A DNA stretch of 64,000 nucleotides, from positions 1 through 64,000 of the forward strand of contig QNQO01006973.1 in NCBI GenBank assembly GCA_003290165.1. The letters are read 5' to 3'. This DNA is from Berberis thunbergii (taxonomy: Eukaryota; Streptophyta; Magnoliopsida; Ranunculales; Berberidaceae). Each line of letters opens with the position of its first letter. Position 1 is the stretch's first letter. This document shows positions 21,909 through 32,305 of this stretch, in pieces. Both the position numbers and the translations under genes were made by a program. Below the pieces are notes generated by a model. The model ran no database searches, was not told the DNA's origin, and saw only the letters and a list, made by a program, of their open reading frames with translations.

Positions 21909-22400
21909 ATAGGTCACTCCAACATATTTTTAACCAAAAGGTATTTTCTTGTAGCACTAAGTCCCCCTATCATTGAAGTTTTGGCTTTGTTGAGTTCGTA
22001 CATCATAATCTGATTATAACCTGAATAGGCATTAAGAAAGTTGAGCAACTAGTTATCAAATGTAGAGTATACTAACTGATCAATGCGAGGTAGGGGATAA
22101 TTGTCTTTGGGACATGCTTAGTTGAGGTTAGTGTAATCTACATAAACTCTCCATTTTCCTTTTTCTTATTTCTTGGCCAATACCACATTTGCCAACCATT
22201 CGGTGTAAGATACCTTTTCGATGAAATCGGTTGCCAAAAGCTTGGCTATTTCGGCTTCAATGATTGATACTTTTTCTGAGGCGAAATTTTGCATCTTCTG
22301 CACAATAGGCCTAAAGGTCAGGTCTACATGTAGTTTGTGGCAGATCACAATTGGATCAATTTCGGGCATGTCCGAGGCTGACCAAGCAAACATATCTTTG
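21909..22400 (-). pseudogene. Gypsy-1 RT N-terminal half
   Basis: Right to left: MFAWSASDMPEIDP (about 22393), a run through FIEKVSYTEWLANVVLAKK, then in pieces WRVYVDYTNLN, CPKDNYPLPRIDQLV, FLNAYSGYNQIMM and a CYKKIPFG block. It ends at the TAT codon where CACTA-1 is inserted. The order and motifs are those of gypsy RT fingers and palm. In-frame stops (for example after VDYTNLN) show decay. Confidence 0.88.
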
Positions 22401-23270
22401 TTGCTTTGAAGGAAACTAGTGAGTTCTGCCTTCTCATCTGTGCCGAGGTGAGAGCTAATTATCGTCTTTCTTTAAGGAAGATCAGGATCAGGAATCACAA
22501 GTTATGCATCTTCTTTAGGTCTCCATCCGTCCTCAAATGGGGATTCGAATTGAACTTCTCCTTCCCGATCCTGGTGCTGTAATTGCTATTAGGAGGTAGA
22601 AGGCTTCTTCCCTTTTACTTCGACTGAAGTGACGGGAATAAATGTTTTTCTCTTTCGTTTCCTTCAAGACTCGGGCTGCACACCTCCTTGCAATGGCTTA
22701 ACCACTCTTTATTTTTCCAACTCCACCTCCTGGGATTGGATATCTAATTTTGTGGTGTAGACAAGATGTGACATCATCAATTTTAATTATCAATGGTCTC
22801 CCCAAAATGTCCGTTGTAGGGAGAGGGCTCATCTATTATAATAAAGGTCTGCGAGCAGATGACTGATAGTGAGTAGACGTCTAGAATCATAGTGCCAATT
22901 GTTACTGATGTAGCCCCATTGAAGGAAGTCAAGACTTTTGTATTTTGGTGATAAGTGATTCTAAATTCATCTATTTGACAGACGAAAGTTGAAGTATATT
23001 GGTTGCACTTCCCTTATCTACATGAATTATATCACTCATTGTATAAGCGATCTGAATGCTGACGACGAGTGCATCTTCATGTGGTAGATCAAGGCCATGT
23101 AGGTCACTTTTAGTGTAGCCAATCATCTGATTTTTGGCTGAGAAACTAGTTATGGGGCCATCGACTTAGGCGATTAGCACTTGAGCAACCGAAGTTGCTT
23201 GTTTGATCTTTCACTTCCTTTCATTATTTGTGAAACCAAAGAGTTCAGATTCAACAAAAAATCCATTGAT
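22401..23270 (-). pseudogene. Gypsy-1 protease and linker
   Basis: The aspartic protease is recognisable from ALVVSIQIAYTM, then IHVDKGSATNIL, where D-K-G-S stands in for the usual D-x-G-S active site. Further on, DILGRPLIIKIDD and HHKIRYPIP are the flap-to-C-terminal landmarks. Lys follows the catalytic Asp where Asn or Thr is usual. Multiple stops are present. Confidence 0.75.
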
Positions 23271-23272
23271 TC

Positions 23273-24832
23273 TTATGACTTTCTTTGGGGGTTCCTTGGC
23301 TGCATATTTTTCTCAATTTGTTGAATGGTGTTTTTGGCTACATACTCTGTGCAATGCCCTGCTTTGACTAGCTCCTCAAGGTGGTCCTTCCATGCTCGAC
23401 ATTCTTTTGTGAAATGACCAGTGGCTCCATGGAATGCACAATATTTATTCCGATATCTTTTTGTCGGATTTCCCTTCATGGGTGGTGGTTTCTTCAGCCA
23501 AGTTTGGTTCTTTATCTCATGGAGAATTTGATTGATTGGAATCGAGAACTCTGTGTATGTTCTACTGGTAGAGGAGTCTTTTGTTGGAGAGTGTGCTCTA
23601 CGCTTGTCACCCCTGTTATTTTTTCTCTCCTTTTGATCTGCATTCTTTTGTGTAAGTTGGCTATCATTCTTGAACGCATCAAATACCTTAGCATTAATTT
23701 TTCAACATCCCACAATGCGTTGCGTTCTACCACAGTGAAAACTTCTACAAGAGTTTTGCCTGGTTTTATGGTCAGCTCGCCATACAACCAGTATCGGCGG
23801 GCATACCCTTTCTAAAAGCTGAGGATGCAATTTGATCATCACACCCAACTATGCTTGCATTTTTTACCTTGAATCTTCTAATGAAGTCTCAGAGCGATTC
23901 ATTTGACTTATTCTTCATGTTGAAGAGGTGGTCAACATGTTTTTTTACGGTTCGGTAGGATGAATATTCTTTTGTAAAAACAAGGGAAATATTTTCAAAG
24001 TTGTTGATCGACTGGGGGGTCAAAGTGTGGAACCAACTTTGGGCTACTCTTTATCAAGTCATAGCAAATACTTTGCACATCAGTGGGTCACCATTTTTGT
24101 GCTGAGTCATGACGCTTCGTAAATGCTTCAAGTGCCTTTCAGGATCAGAATCTACTTTGAAATGGGTAAAGGTTGGTGTGGTAAACCTTGCTGGTGGAGG
24201 AGCCTCTTCAATGTTGTAAAAGGTGAAGTGTTCACCAAGGCTACCACTCTGCGCAGAGCATCATCTAAATTTTCCATAATTTGTAAGTTCATCAACTGCT
24301 CTTTGACCATTTGTGCCACATCATCTGCCCCCAGGGGCCTGGGTGTATCCTGCTGTTCGGTTGTATGATGGTTTCTGTTCCGATTATCTGTAGTAGACGA
24401 CTCATCATATTTTGAATTTGATTGTGACTTACCTGCATGTGAGTGAGGTAGAGTCTCAACGGGATTCGCCTGAAAACTTATCTGGATTTGACGAGCCTCT
24501 GAATGTGGTATGTGGGACAAATTAGTGTAGTGATCTAGATCTAGTCTTTTGCATTGTTTGCATCCATTGGGATTCTGTATTATGTGCCGACCATTTATGT
24601 CTAGCGTCGTCTGCGGTCCCAGCCTTGAGTGCACAATTGCTTGAGAGCCCAACCTTGAGAAGACTCTTGTTTGAGCCCCGAGCCTAGAGTGCACATTTAC
24701 TCGTGACCCTAATCTCGAATGAATACTTCCAGAGGGATTATTTCCCTTTGATGGATGACTACTTCCTCTCCCACGCGCATGATCTGCTGGTAGATGGCAA
24801 TGTGTCATCTGCCTTGGCTGTTCGCTTACCAA
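23273..24832 (-). pseudogene. Gypsy-1 gag
   Basis: The ATG at 24832 starts 227 open codons (to 24152) with a repeated Ser-Arg-Leu-Gly (SRLGxx) motif around residues 38-80, probably a nucleic-acid-binding low-complexity region. Next come the capsid-like blocks (DPERHLKHLRSVM, WFHTLTPQSINNF, LFNMKNKSNESL) with stops, then a zinc-knuckle variant CAFHGATGHFTKEC at about 23440. It would form the virus-like particle core; it is broken by at least four stops. Confidence 0.85.
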
Positions 24833-25199
24833 TCACTTTACCACCTGGGTCTGTTTTTCCAATATTTTAGTCAGATTAGCAATCTGACCTGCAAAATTTT
24901 TTTGTTTTGTCATTTCCATTTGGCTTGGTTGTTATGTAGAAGGTTGGAATTGATTGTTAGCAGATGGTGGCAGACCTACTACCAGTGGTTGTCCTACAGG
25001 TAGCACAAAACCCGTGGTGACGATGGCGGTCTTGTACGAGTAGAGGACCTTGTAACAAAATTTTTGCTAGTTTGTTTTCGAGTTCCCACCATTTTATTGA
25101 AAACACCTTTGAAATAAAAGTGTTTGTGAAAGGAAATTTAAAGTGAATGAATGAAAGTTTTTTTATGAATGGAAGAGAGCATGTAATGAGTTTGATTCA

Positions 25200-25222
25200 A
25201 GCTCTCATTGAAAGCACCAATT
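25200..25222 (-). other. Gypsy-1 primer-binding region
   Basis: On the minus strand, directly after the LTR end, the sequence reads AATTGGTGCTTTCAATGAGA, a post-LTR context typical of plant gypsy elements. Its position supports the LTR border at 25223. Confidence 0.6.
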
Positions 25223-25830
25223 TGTGGATGCAAATTTCCATCGGATCACGTGTTGATCACATGGAGAAATCAACATAAGATAGAAATTCATTGTTGACAC
25301 CAGTGTAGTGCTTGCCACAGGGACTCCGATGCCAAAATTAGAACAATGTCTTTAAAAAAATGTTTATATCTCTATATTTGAAGAGATAATTGTAAGTCAG
25401 GAAAGTGTTACCTCCAGAAGGCTTTGTGTTTGACTATTTATAGAGGCTGAAAGAGTCAATTGTTGGCTAATGAGTGAGACACGTGGCTGATGAGTGAGAC
25501 ACGTGGCAGATGAGTGAGACGTGTGGCAGATGAGTGAGTCATTTGCTTGCAAGCGATTACAACCTTCTTCAGGTAGTTGCAACTTCAGTGGTTGTAACTT
25601 CCTGTTTGGAGACACCTCTCTTGCAAGCCCATGTGCTCAGCTGAGCATGGTGATTGGTGATGAACACTACTCTATGCTAAGAAAATAGTGTTATACTGAG
25701 TTTGTATTCGGCTCAGGCTTGGGCCTTTTATACTTGTAGCTTTCGTGGATAATTTTCAGGCTTCTCGAAAAAGATCCAAATCTTTGGGCTTCTTTATCCA
25801 ATTGGACTAAAGTTTATTTTGGCTCCCACA
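25223..25830 (-). repeat. Gypsy-1 5' LTR (right copy)
   Basis: 608 bp, TGTGGATG... to ...GGCTCCCACA, followed by the ACTAT duplication. It includes a short internal triplication of GATGAGTGAGACACGTGGC (about 25480-25530), expanded relative to the left LTR. Confidence 0.9.
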
Positions 25831-25924
25831 ACTATGTTTAGAATGAAGAAAATGGAAGGCAAAAGAAAGGATCAATAACTATGTTATGTAGCAAATATTC
25901 TTCACTACATAACCTTTCCACCAA

Positions 25925-26490
25925 TGGTCCTGTTAGGGCCAAGGGTTGTGTTTTCGTGAAATTTCGTCAATATTTTTATTTTTGAAATTATGAATAGAAA
26001 AATGGCAAAAGAAAAATTACATTTTTTGAATTTTTTTGAAAAATTTCGAATTTTTTTTCCCGTAAAAATAAAAAACTAGCTACAAAAATTATATTTTTTA
26101 AGAGGATTTTTTTCAACTTTTTTTTGAATTTTTCATAAATTTGGGGTTTTTTCTTCTAATTATTTATTGATTTATGAAACCACCCCTTGATTTTATAATG
26201 ATCATTTCTTCTACTTATATATTTATTTTTGAAACCACCATCTAATTTTATAATTATATATTGATTTTATTTTTGTTTCATTTCTTGGCTTTAAGCTTCA
26301 TTTAATGTGTTTAATAGATTTATTACTTGCATCTTATTATTATTTTACATATTTCATATACTCTCGAAATTTATTATATATATTACATGTATCCTTGAAA
26401 TATTTACGTTTTTTTATACACAGAAATATTTCTTAAAATTAGGAGACCAAAATTAACTTAAAAAACCAAATCATAACCCTTGGTCAGGAA
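25925..26490. mobile_element. AT-rich non-autonomous element with inverted ends
   Basis: The left side reads CCAAGGGTTGTGTTTT (about 25933) and the right side, inverted, CCAAGGGTTATGATTT (about 26483). Both are preceded by a TTAGGG/TTAAGGG-type word. The interior is very AT-rich with AAATTTCGAATTTTTT-like words and no ORF. Exact ends and target duplication are uncertain. Confidence 0.45.
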
Positions 26491-26511
26491 AAACCCTTAA
26501 CATAGGCATAT

Positions 26512-28512
26512 GGCAAGAAATGACTATTTGGCACAAGTTACACTCACTCACACCACCAAATTTTTTTTACTTGCTCTCACAGACGACCTATTTAAATCAC
26601 TATTCATATTCTTCTTCTCTCACCCTCTCTTCTCAAGAACAAGAACAACAGAAACAACATGGAAGGAGGTAGCGAGGAATGGGTGATCAGTTGCGAGGGA
26701 CGATGGGAGACGACCGACAACGGCAAGAGAGAAAAAAGAACCATCAACATCCGCCATCGCCCATTCTCCATCTTTTTATTCTCCTTCCCCTCTCCATTTT
26801 CTTCTTCTTCTTCTCCCCCTCCCAGTTCTCTTACTATATCTTCTTCACCCACTCTCTCTCAGTTCCCCTGTCTTCATCTCATACTCTATCTTCTTCTCGC
26901 ACTGGTCGGTGCCCCTCTTATTCTTCTCATTCCCTTTTCATTTTCTGTTTTTTTCTTGTCCTCGCGGTGGACCGTGCGGGGATAGGTTCCCCACTCGCAC
27001 GGGCCACTGTGAAGCAAAAAAAATTGACCCCCCCTTGCAGAGGTACATGCGAGTGGAAGACTCGCAGTTGCGGAGTCACTCAAATAATTCTAGTACAGAA
27101 AACAGGGTATTGTCCCTAACTTTTGACCAACTTTGACGCTCGATTGAGACCAATTCTCACGCTTATCAAAACACATAAAATGTAGTACTCTGAGATCTAA
27201 TGAACACCATTTGAATCACCTACAAATGTTTTGAAATGGAGAAGTTATTGTCATTTTACTAAAGTCACTCAAATCTATCTGGTAAAGAAAGCATGGTACT
27301 GTCCCTTACTTCAGACCGACTTTGAGACTCTATTGAGACCGATTCTCAAACTCATCAAAACACAAAAATGTAGTACTCTGAGTTATCTAATGAACACAAT
27401 TTGAATAACTTGAATATGAACAAGTTATGGTCATTTTACTACAGTCATTCAAAAATGTCCAGCAACGACCAAGTCGCAAAGGATCATGCGAATGTAAGTC
27501 TTCCACTCGCATGATCCTATGTGAGTTTATGTCTCTCACTCGCATGAATCTGCTGTGAGTTTAAGTCTCCCACTCACATTTTCAGTGGGTCAAGCGAGTT
27601 AGAGACTTACATTCTTATAGGATTGTGTGAGTGAGAGACATAAACTCGCATGATCCTTTGCGACTGGGTCGTTGTTGGACAATTTTTGAGTGACTGTAGT
27701 AAAATGACCATAACTTGCTCATTTCAAAATATTTCAAGTGATTCAAATTGTGATCATTAGATAATTCAAAATACTACATTTTTCATGTTTTGATGAGCTT
27801 GAGAATTGGTTTCAATCAACTGTCAAAGTTGGTTGAAAGTCAGGTTCAATACCCTATTTTCTTTACTGGACATATTTGAGTAACTTTAGTAAAATGACTA
27901 TAATTTGCTTATCTCAAAACATTTTCAGGTGATTCAAATTATGTTTATTAGTTAAATAAGAGCACTACCTTTTGATGAGTTTGAGAATCGATCTCAATCG
28001 AGCGTCTAAATTGGTAGAACCCCGTTTCTATGTTTTGAATGAGTGACTGCTAGGCTATTTTGGGAAGAAAGGAGAATAAAGAAGGCCGACAGTGCGGCTG
28101 TTGTGATGGCCACCATCACAGCCCCAATTCCTATGTCTCTCGCCATCACTCGCTCAATTGATTAACCCTTTTGGGTGAGTCAAATGGAAGTGAAATGGGA
28201 GAGATTGAGGGAGAGTGTGATAGTTTAATTGGGAAGGGAGAGAGATAGGGAGATTTCGATCAAAGAAGAAGAAGAGGGAGTTTTCAATCGAAGAAGAGAA
28301 GAGGAAGGATCGAAGAAGAAAAGAGGAAGTTGGGAGGGGAAATAGAACTTTCGATTTTTTATTTTGGGATGGGAGAAAAAGTTAGGTTTTTTCTTTTATT
28401 GGTGGTGTAAAAGATAACTGTGATGTGAGACAGAAAGTACATGGTGTGGGAAAGAAAAAATTAGGTGAGTGACATCGGTGAGGGTAAGTTGTGGTGCCAA
28501 ATAGTCATTGCT
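26512..28512. mobile_element. Long-TIR element A (Mutator-like), ~2 kb
   Basis: Terminal inverted repeats of more than 60 bp: the left begins AATGACTATTTGGCACAAGT, the right (inverted) AATGACTATTTGGCACCACA, and similarity continues through ACTCACCTAA / TTTTTTT / CTCACA blocks. No transposase is seen. 26600-27000 is GA/CT-rich with chance ORFs. The middle is a large palindrome, listed separately. Long TIRs suggest a Mutator-like element, but I found no 9-bp duplication. Confidence 0.6.
27064..28045. repeat. Head-to-head inverted repeat of two ~190-bp tandem units
   Basis: The left arm has two tandem copies (about 27105-27290 and 27297-27450) of a unit with ACTTTGACGCTCGATTGAGA, AATGTAGTACTCTGAG and GTCATTTTACTAAAGTCACT. 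The right arm (about 27600-28045) carries two inverted copies. Innermost, CTCGCATGATCC and its inverse, plus AAGTCTCCCACTC / GAGTTAGAGACTT, centre the palindrome near 27560. Transcribed, this would give a long double-stranded RNA. No coding capacity is apparent. Confidence 0.8.
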
Positions 28513-28564
28513 TCTATGACACCAACCAAAGTGGAGCATCACGCACACACACACACACAAATCC

Positions 28565-30145
28565 AACAGGTAATTAAAAAAGACTTATCTACCTTCTAAC
28601 ACCCATTAGTTCTTACGTATTCCTTCTTAGCCCCTATTAGTTCTTGAAATCTAATCAACACCTTATTTTGAGTCTTGACTATTAAGTCAAGGTCTTTGAC
28701 TAGCAGAAAACATCCAAAAAAAATTTAATCTCAAAATTGCTCTTTATCTTCTTGCCCAACCCTCTCATCCCCTCTTCCTCTTTCCCCAACCATATGATTT
28801 TGAATTTGATGTTATATTCATCTATTTTCACTGAATTTAGATAACTGACAACCAGAGCACTCAACAATTTCAGGATGGTATTGAATTGAGGGTTTTTTTA
28901 ACAGAAATTCTATGTGTCGAGGAAATGAGCGAGGAAACGAACGAGGGAAGTGAGGTGGCGGGGGTGGGAGCCGTTCAACCACTCGAGATGCGTACGTTGA
29001 CTTTTTGCGCGCGCATCCCGAGTGGGATGAACGGCTCCCACCCCGCCACCTTACTCCCCTCGCTCATTTCCTCGCCCATTTCCTCGCTGTGTAGAATCAC
29101 TCTTTTTTTTAATGGAAAACATTGCCCTTTATCGCTCCAATCAATTTCAGGAGATGATGAAGAGAGAATCTGCGAAGTAGGTCTTGATCTTTGTTTTGCA
29201 AATCGAAAGGGTAGATCATGTGAGGAGAGTGACTGGGGACTGAAACAGATGGAGAGAGGCGGGATTGGGGGCAGTGTTGTTGTGGATGGATGAAGATAGG
29301 AAGGTGGGGAAGAATGGATGTTGAAACAATACTATATGATTACTTCAAATTTCTTGTGTTTGAGATCGTTTGTTGATGCTTGGCTTGTAAGCGTAACACA
29401 CTGTTATATATACATGTTATATACACGTTTACGATGAGGATGTTTACAATAAAGTTTTAAAATGGGATGAACTTGAGACTTCAAAGACAAATTCTCTCCT
29501 CAGTCAAGAATCAAAATGATGTTATTAGACTAAATTTGTTTAATTTTTTATAGCCCAAATTGTTGACATGAAATATATTAGTTTCTTTGAGGTTGCTGCT
29601 ATTATGTTGTATCCAGTAGCCCTTTTTATTCTTTAGAATATATCCAGCCCAAATTTGAATATAATTATTACAACTGTAGAGAGAAATAACCAATTAGTAT
29701 GATAACCCTAGGTGGAGAGCAGTTTGATCAGGGTGTGAGTTGCTGGACCCTCCTTCCATCATGTTTAGATGAAAATAGTTTCGTGAATCGAAGGTCTGGA
29801 TTGCTTAGAATTTCTGAATTGCTTCATATTCTTGATCAGGCACCTGCATTGTGTGTTGAGCATTTTGGTTGTCAGTTATCTGAATTCAGTGATAGATGAA
29901 TATAACATCAAAATGAAAATCATGTGGTTGTGAAAAGAGGATGAGAGGGTTGGGGAAGAAGATGAAAGAAATTTTGAGATTAGAAAAGTTTGGATGTTTT
30001 CTAGTAGTCAAAGACTTTGACTTTACAATCAAGACTCAAAATGGGAGTTTGAATGGATTTCAAGAATTAATGAGGGTCAAGATGGAATACGTAAGACCTA
30101 ATGAGTGCCAAAAGGTCAAAAAAACCCTTAAAAAATTAATTCTAA
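28565..30145. mobile_element. Long-TIR element B, ~1.6 kb, ~140-bp inverted ends
   Basis: The left arm (about 28590-28720) and right arm (about 29985-30125, inverted) share CATTAGTTCTTACGTATTCC / CATTAGGTCTTACGTATTCC, then TTTTGAGTCTTGA, then GTCTTTGACTAGYAGAAAACATCCAAA-type sequence. The interior has no recognisable transposase; it contains hairpin H1 (28907-29097) and a short unassigned ORF at 29699-29899. The superfamily is not established. Confidence 0.6.
28907..29097. mobile_element. Hairpin element H1 (191 bp)
   Basis: A near-perfect foldback: ATTCTA...TAGAAT ends, arms containing GAGGAAATGAGCGAGG, GAGGTGGCGGGGGTGGGAGC and CCGTTCAACCACTCGAGATG, mirrored by CATCCCGAGTGGGATGAACGG and so on, with a ~20-bp loop containing GTTGACTTTTTGCG. 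It belongs to the same family as H2, H3 and H4. Confidence 0.85.
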
Positions 30146-30926
30146 ACAAGTTGTGTGTATCGCACGTGACAACCACGACAGACAGCAAAGCAAAATGAGA
30201 AGAGAAAGAGAGCGCCAAAGAGGGATTGGTGAAGAAAACGAACTGAAGAAGCCAAAAAAGCAACCAAGGACTGATGCGACTGAAGGACCCTTCTTCCAAC
30301 GTATTTCTGCTATCCACTTCCTCTTTCATTCTCCACCATCTTTTCTTATCTCTTGAGCTCACATTCATACACACATCTCTCTATTTCTGATTCTTTCTTC
30401 TAACTCTAAGTATTATCTTGATGATTGGTTTTGACTGAGGGTTTGGCCCCTTTGGAGTACATACTTATGGGGGTTTTCTTTAATTTCAAATAAAGGGTTT
30501 TGGTGGACAAATCAAGTTTTTCTTCGTTAAAGCATCTCAATTACTCAGGTAATTGGAACCACAAAATTTTTTATTTTTTATTTGTTAGATTATTCTGAAT
30601 TTTGCGATGTTGATGATTTTTATTTACGGTTTACTTCTTTTGAAAGACAAAATAAAGGGCCATTTTCTTCAATTCGACTAGACGACTTTTGTGCAAACAT
30701 TAGGGCATTTCTTCATCAAGTCACCATGCTCAGGTAATTTGCATCACATATTTTTTTGGTTAGTTGCTATGTTTGTTCTATGTTGTCTATAAAAAAGAAA
30801 AACGTATAGCTTGCATAATTTAAAGTTGAAAAAAACTAACTATATGCCACAAAGCAGAACACGCCCGTTTGAGCGCCAAGAATGGACTTCCTGGGATTTG
30901 AACTTGTCCCATTTTGGACAAGAGAG
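30146..30926. other. Intergenic stretch, weak duplication
   Basis: No exon was recognised. A loosely repeated pair, CTCAGGTAATTGGAACCACA (about 30545) and CTCAGGTAATTTGCATCACA (about 30729), is visible. It may be a degraded tandem repeat. Confidence 0.35.
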
Positions 30927-31117
30927 ATTCTAAACGTCAAGGGAATGAGAGAGGAAACGAGCGAGGGAAATGAGGTGACGAGGTGAAAGCCGTTCATTTC
31001 TCTCGAGATGCATGTGAAAAAAGTCAACGCATGCATCTCGAGGAAAATGAACGGTTTTCACCTCGCCACCTCATTTCCCTCGCTCGTTTCCTCGCTCATT
31101 CCCTCGACATTTAAAAT
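30927..31117. mobile_element. Hairpin element H2 (191 bp)
   Basis: Same size and plan as H1: ATTCTA at the left, TTAAAAT at the right, arms with GGAAACGAGCGAGGGAAATG, GAGGTGACGAGG, AGCCGTTCATTTCTCTCGAG and their complements, and a loop containing AAAAAAGTCAACG. The loop is the reverse complement of the H1 loop core (CGTTGACTTTTT), so the two copies lie in opposite orientation. Confidence 0.85.
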
Positions 31118-31564
31118 TTCTCTTTGGACAATGCAGATAAAGGTAAATTGTTTGAATGGGTTCTTATATGGATGATTTTGCCTTGTCGATAGGATTGAAC
31201 AATATAACCGATCAAACTGACCGAACCGAACTAAATCGACTAATTCGGTTAGTTTAACTTTCGGGTCGGTTTCAGTTTCAAATATTCATCCGCTGCATAT
31301 TTCGATTTGGTTGACAGTTTCCTTACAATTGAAATCGACTAAACCGACTGTCCGATCGACTGATTACAATGGAACGTGACTATTTTCAAATTATACACCT
31401 AAAATATTAAATATCAAGTCAATGACAACTTTTTCTTAGTTTGGGTATGATGTTGAAAACTTTTATTAAATGGGCAACAACTTTGTCTTACTTTGGATAT
31501 AATGTTAACAACTTTTATTAAATGAGCAACAACTTTTCATGGGTAGGTATGATGCTTTGGGTAA
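31118..31564. other. hAT-like relic and short tandem repeat
   Basis: 31190-31380 has CGGTTCGGTTT/AACCGAACCGA-type subterminal words of the hAT family seen at 37.35 kb, but no intact ends. 31400-31560 holds about two and a half copies of a ~63-bp unit with AACTTTTATTAAATGRGCAACAAC. Confidence 0.5.
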
Positions 31565-31641
31565 TTTTTTTTTGAAAGGCAAGCATGGGGTGTATATGGG
31601 CTCCCCAGACCACAAAAAAAAGAAAGAAAAAGATTACAGCA

Positions 31642-32223
31642 TTACATTCTCAAATATTTTTTACCCCTAGCATCGTCGAAAATGATCTTCTTCATGTCCT
31701 TCGCAAAAGAGCTAGGAACCACCTCAAAAAACTCCACATTAGGCAGCAGATTTGCTAGCTTGTCCGCGGCTTTATTCGTCTCACGAACAACGTGTTTAAA
31801 TTTGCAGTCTTCGAACAAGTTGAGCATCTCTTTGATTCTTCTAGTAGTATGAATCGCCTCCCATGGAGGGGACTTGCTAGAATTGATATATTTTACTGCA
31901 TTGGCTGAGTCTATGCACATGATAACTTTTTGATGGTGCACTCTGCTTCCCATATTCAGGCCCATTTGAACTCCCTGAAGCTCATGCAAAATAACAGACT
32001 GACCTCTTTGAGTGTCTGCTGCTGCTGCAAGGACATTGCCCCTATGATCTCTAATAATTGCTCCATATCCTCCTCGATTTCCTTGCAATGTTCCGTCAGT
32101 ATTCACCGTTATCCAACCTTGTTCAGGACGATCCCAGGTGTGCCAAGTGCTGATCTTTAGCTGGTAATTAAGATCTAAATTCCATCTATTGAAGAAACTG
32201 CGAGTATGAGGATTGTCTTCCAC
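31642..32223 (-). pseudogene. LINE ORF2 RNase H domain
   Basis: 193 open codons with the type I RNase H residues in order: WITVNTDGTLQGN (Asp), HELQGVQMGL (Glu), CIDSANAVKYI (Asp), and VVRETNKAADKLANLL (final Asp). RNase H after the RT zinc-binding domain is known from plant L1 elements. A frame break separates it from the upstream domain at about 32230-32300. Confidence 0.88.
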
Positions 32224-32305
32224 TTTTGGATCCAGTACAAGAAGTCTTAATGATTACCATTGTTGTTAGATCCAGAGCTACCCTGTTTTTTTTATCGAAA
32301 ATTCT

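Larger units (their letters stand above)
3083..25830 (-). mobile_element. Gypsy-1: nested Ty3/gypsy element, 22.7 kb with its insertions
   Basis: A minus-strand Ty3/gypsy retrotransposon. Evidence: two related ~600-bp LTRs (3083-3675 and 25223-25830) beginning TGTGGATG and ending CCACA or TCACA on the plus strand; a perfect 5-bp target duplication ACTAT (3078-3082 and 25831-25835); a purine tract next to the left LTR; and, from right to left, gag, protease, RT, RNase H, a second RNase H-like domain and integrase. That second RNase H between RNase H and integrase is known in Tat/Ogre-type gypsy elements, so I infer that lineage. Nested inside are a copia relic, an LTR-like block, Gypsy-2 and CACTA-1. 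The coding region has many stops and is dead. Confidence 0.9.

Noticed and set aside
21941..21958. TATTTTCTTGTAGCAC looks like a second CACTA right end
   Set aside because: Read on the minus strand it is simply the codons for CYKKIPF of the Gypsy-1 RT, and the true CACTA-1 border with its ATA duplication lies at 21908.
26659..27119. Long overlapping plus-strand ORFs rich in Ser/Phe/Pro
   Set aside because: They are produced by CT-rich low-complexity DNA inside long-TIR element A, in several overlapping frames with no domain.
28540..28560. (CA)n run as a regulatory site
   Set aside because: A short plain dinucleotide microsatellite; no further significance can be supported.
28907..31117. H1/H2 as microRNA precursor genes
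   Set aside because: The near-perfect arms, the element-like ends and the dispersed family fit transposable foldbacks; nothing shows a defined mature miRNA.
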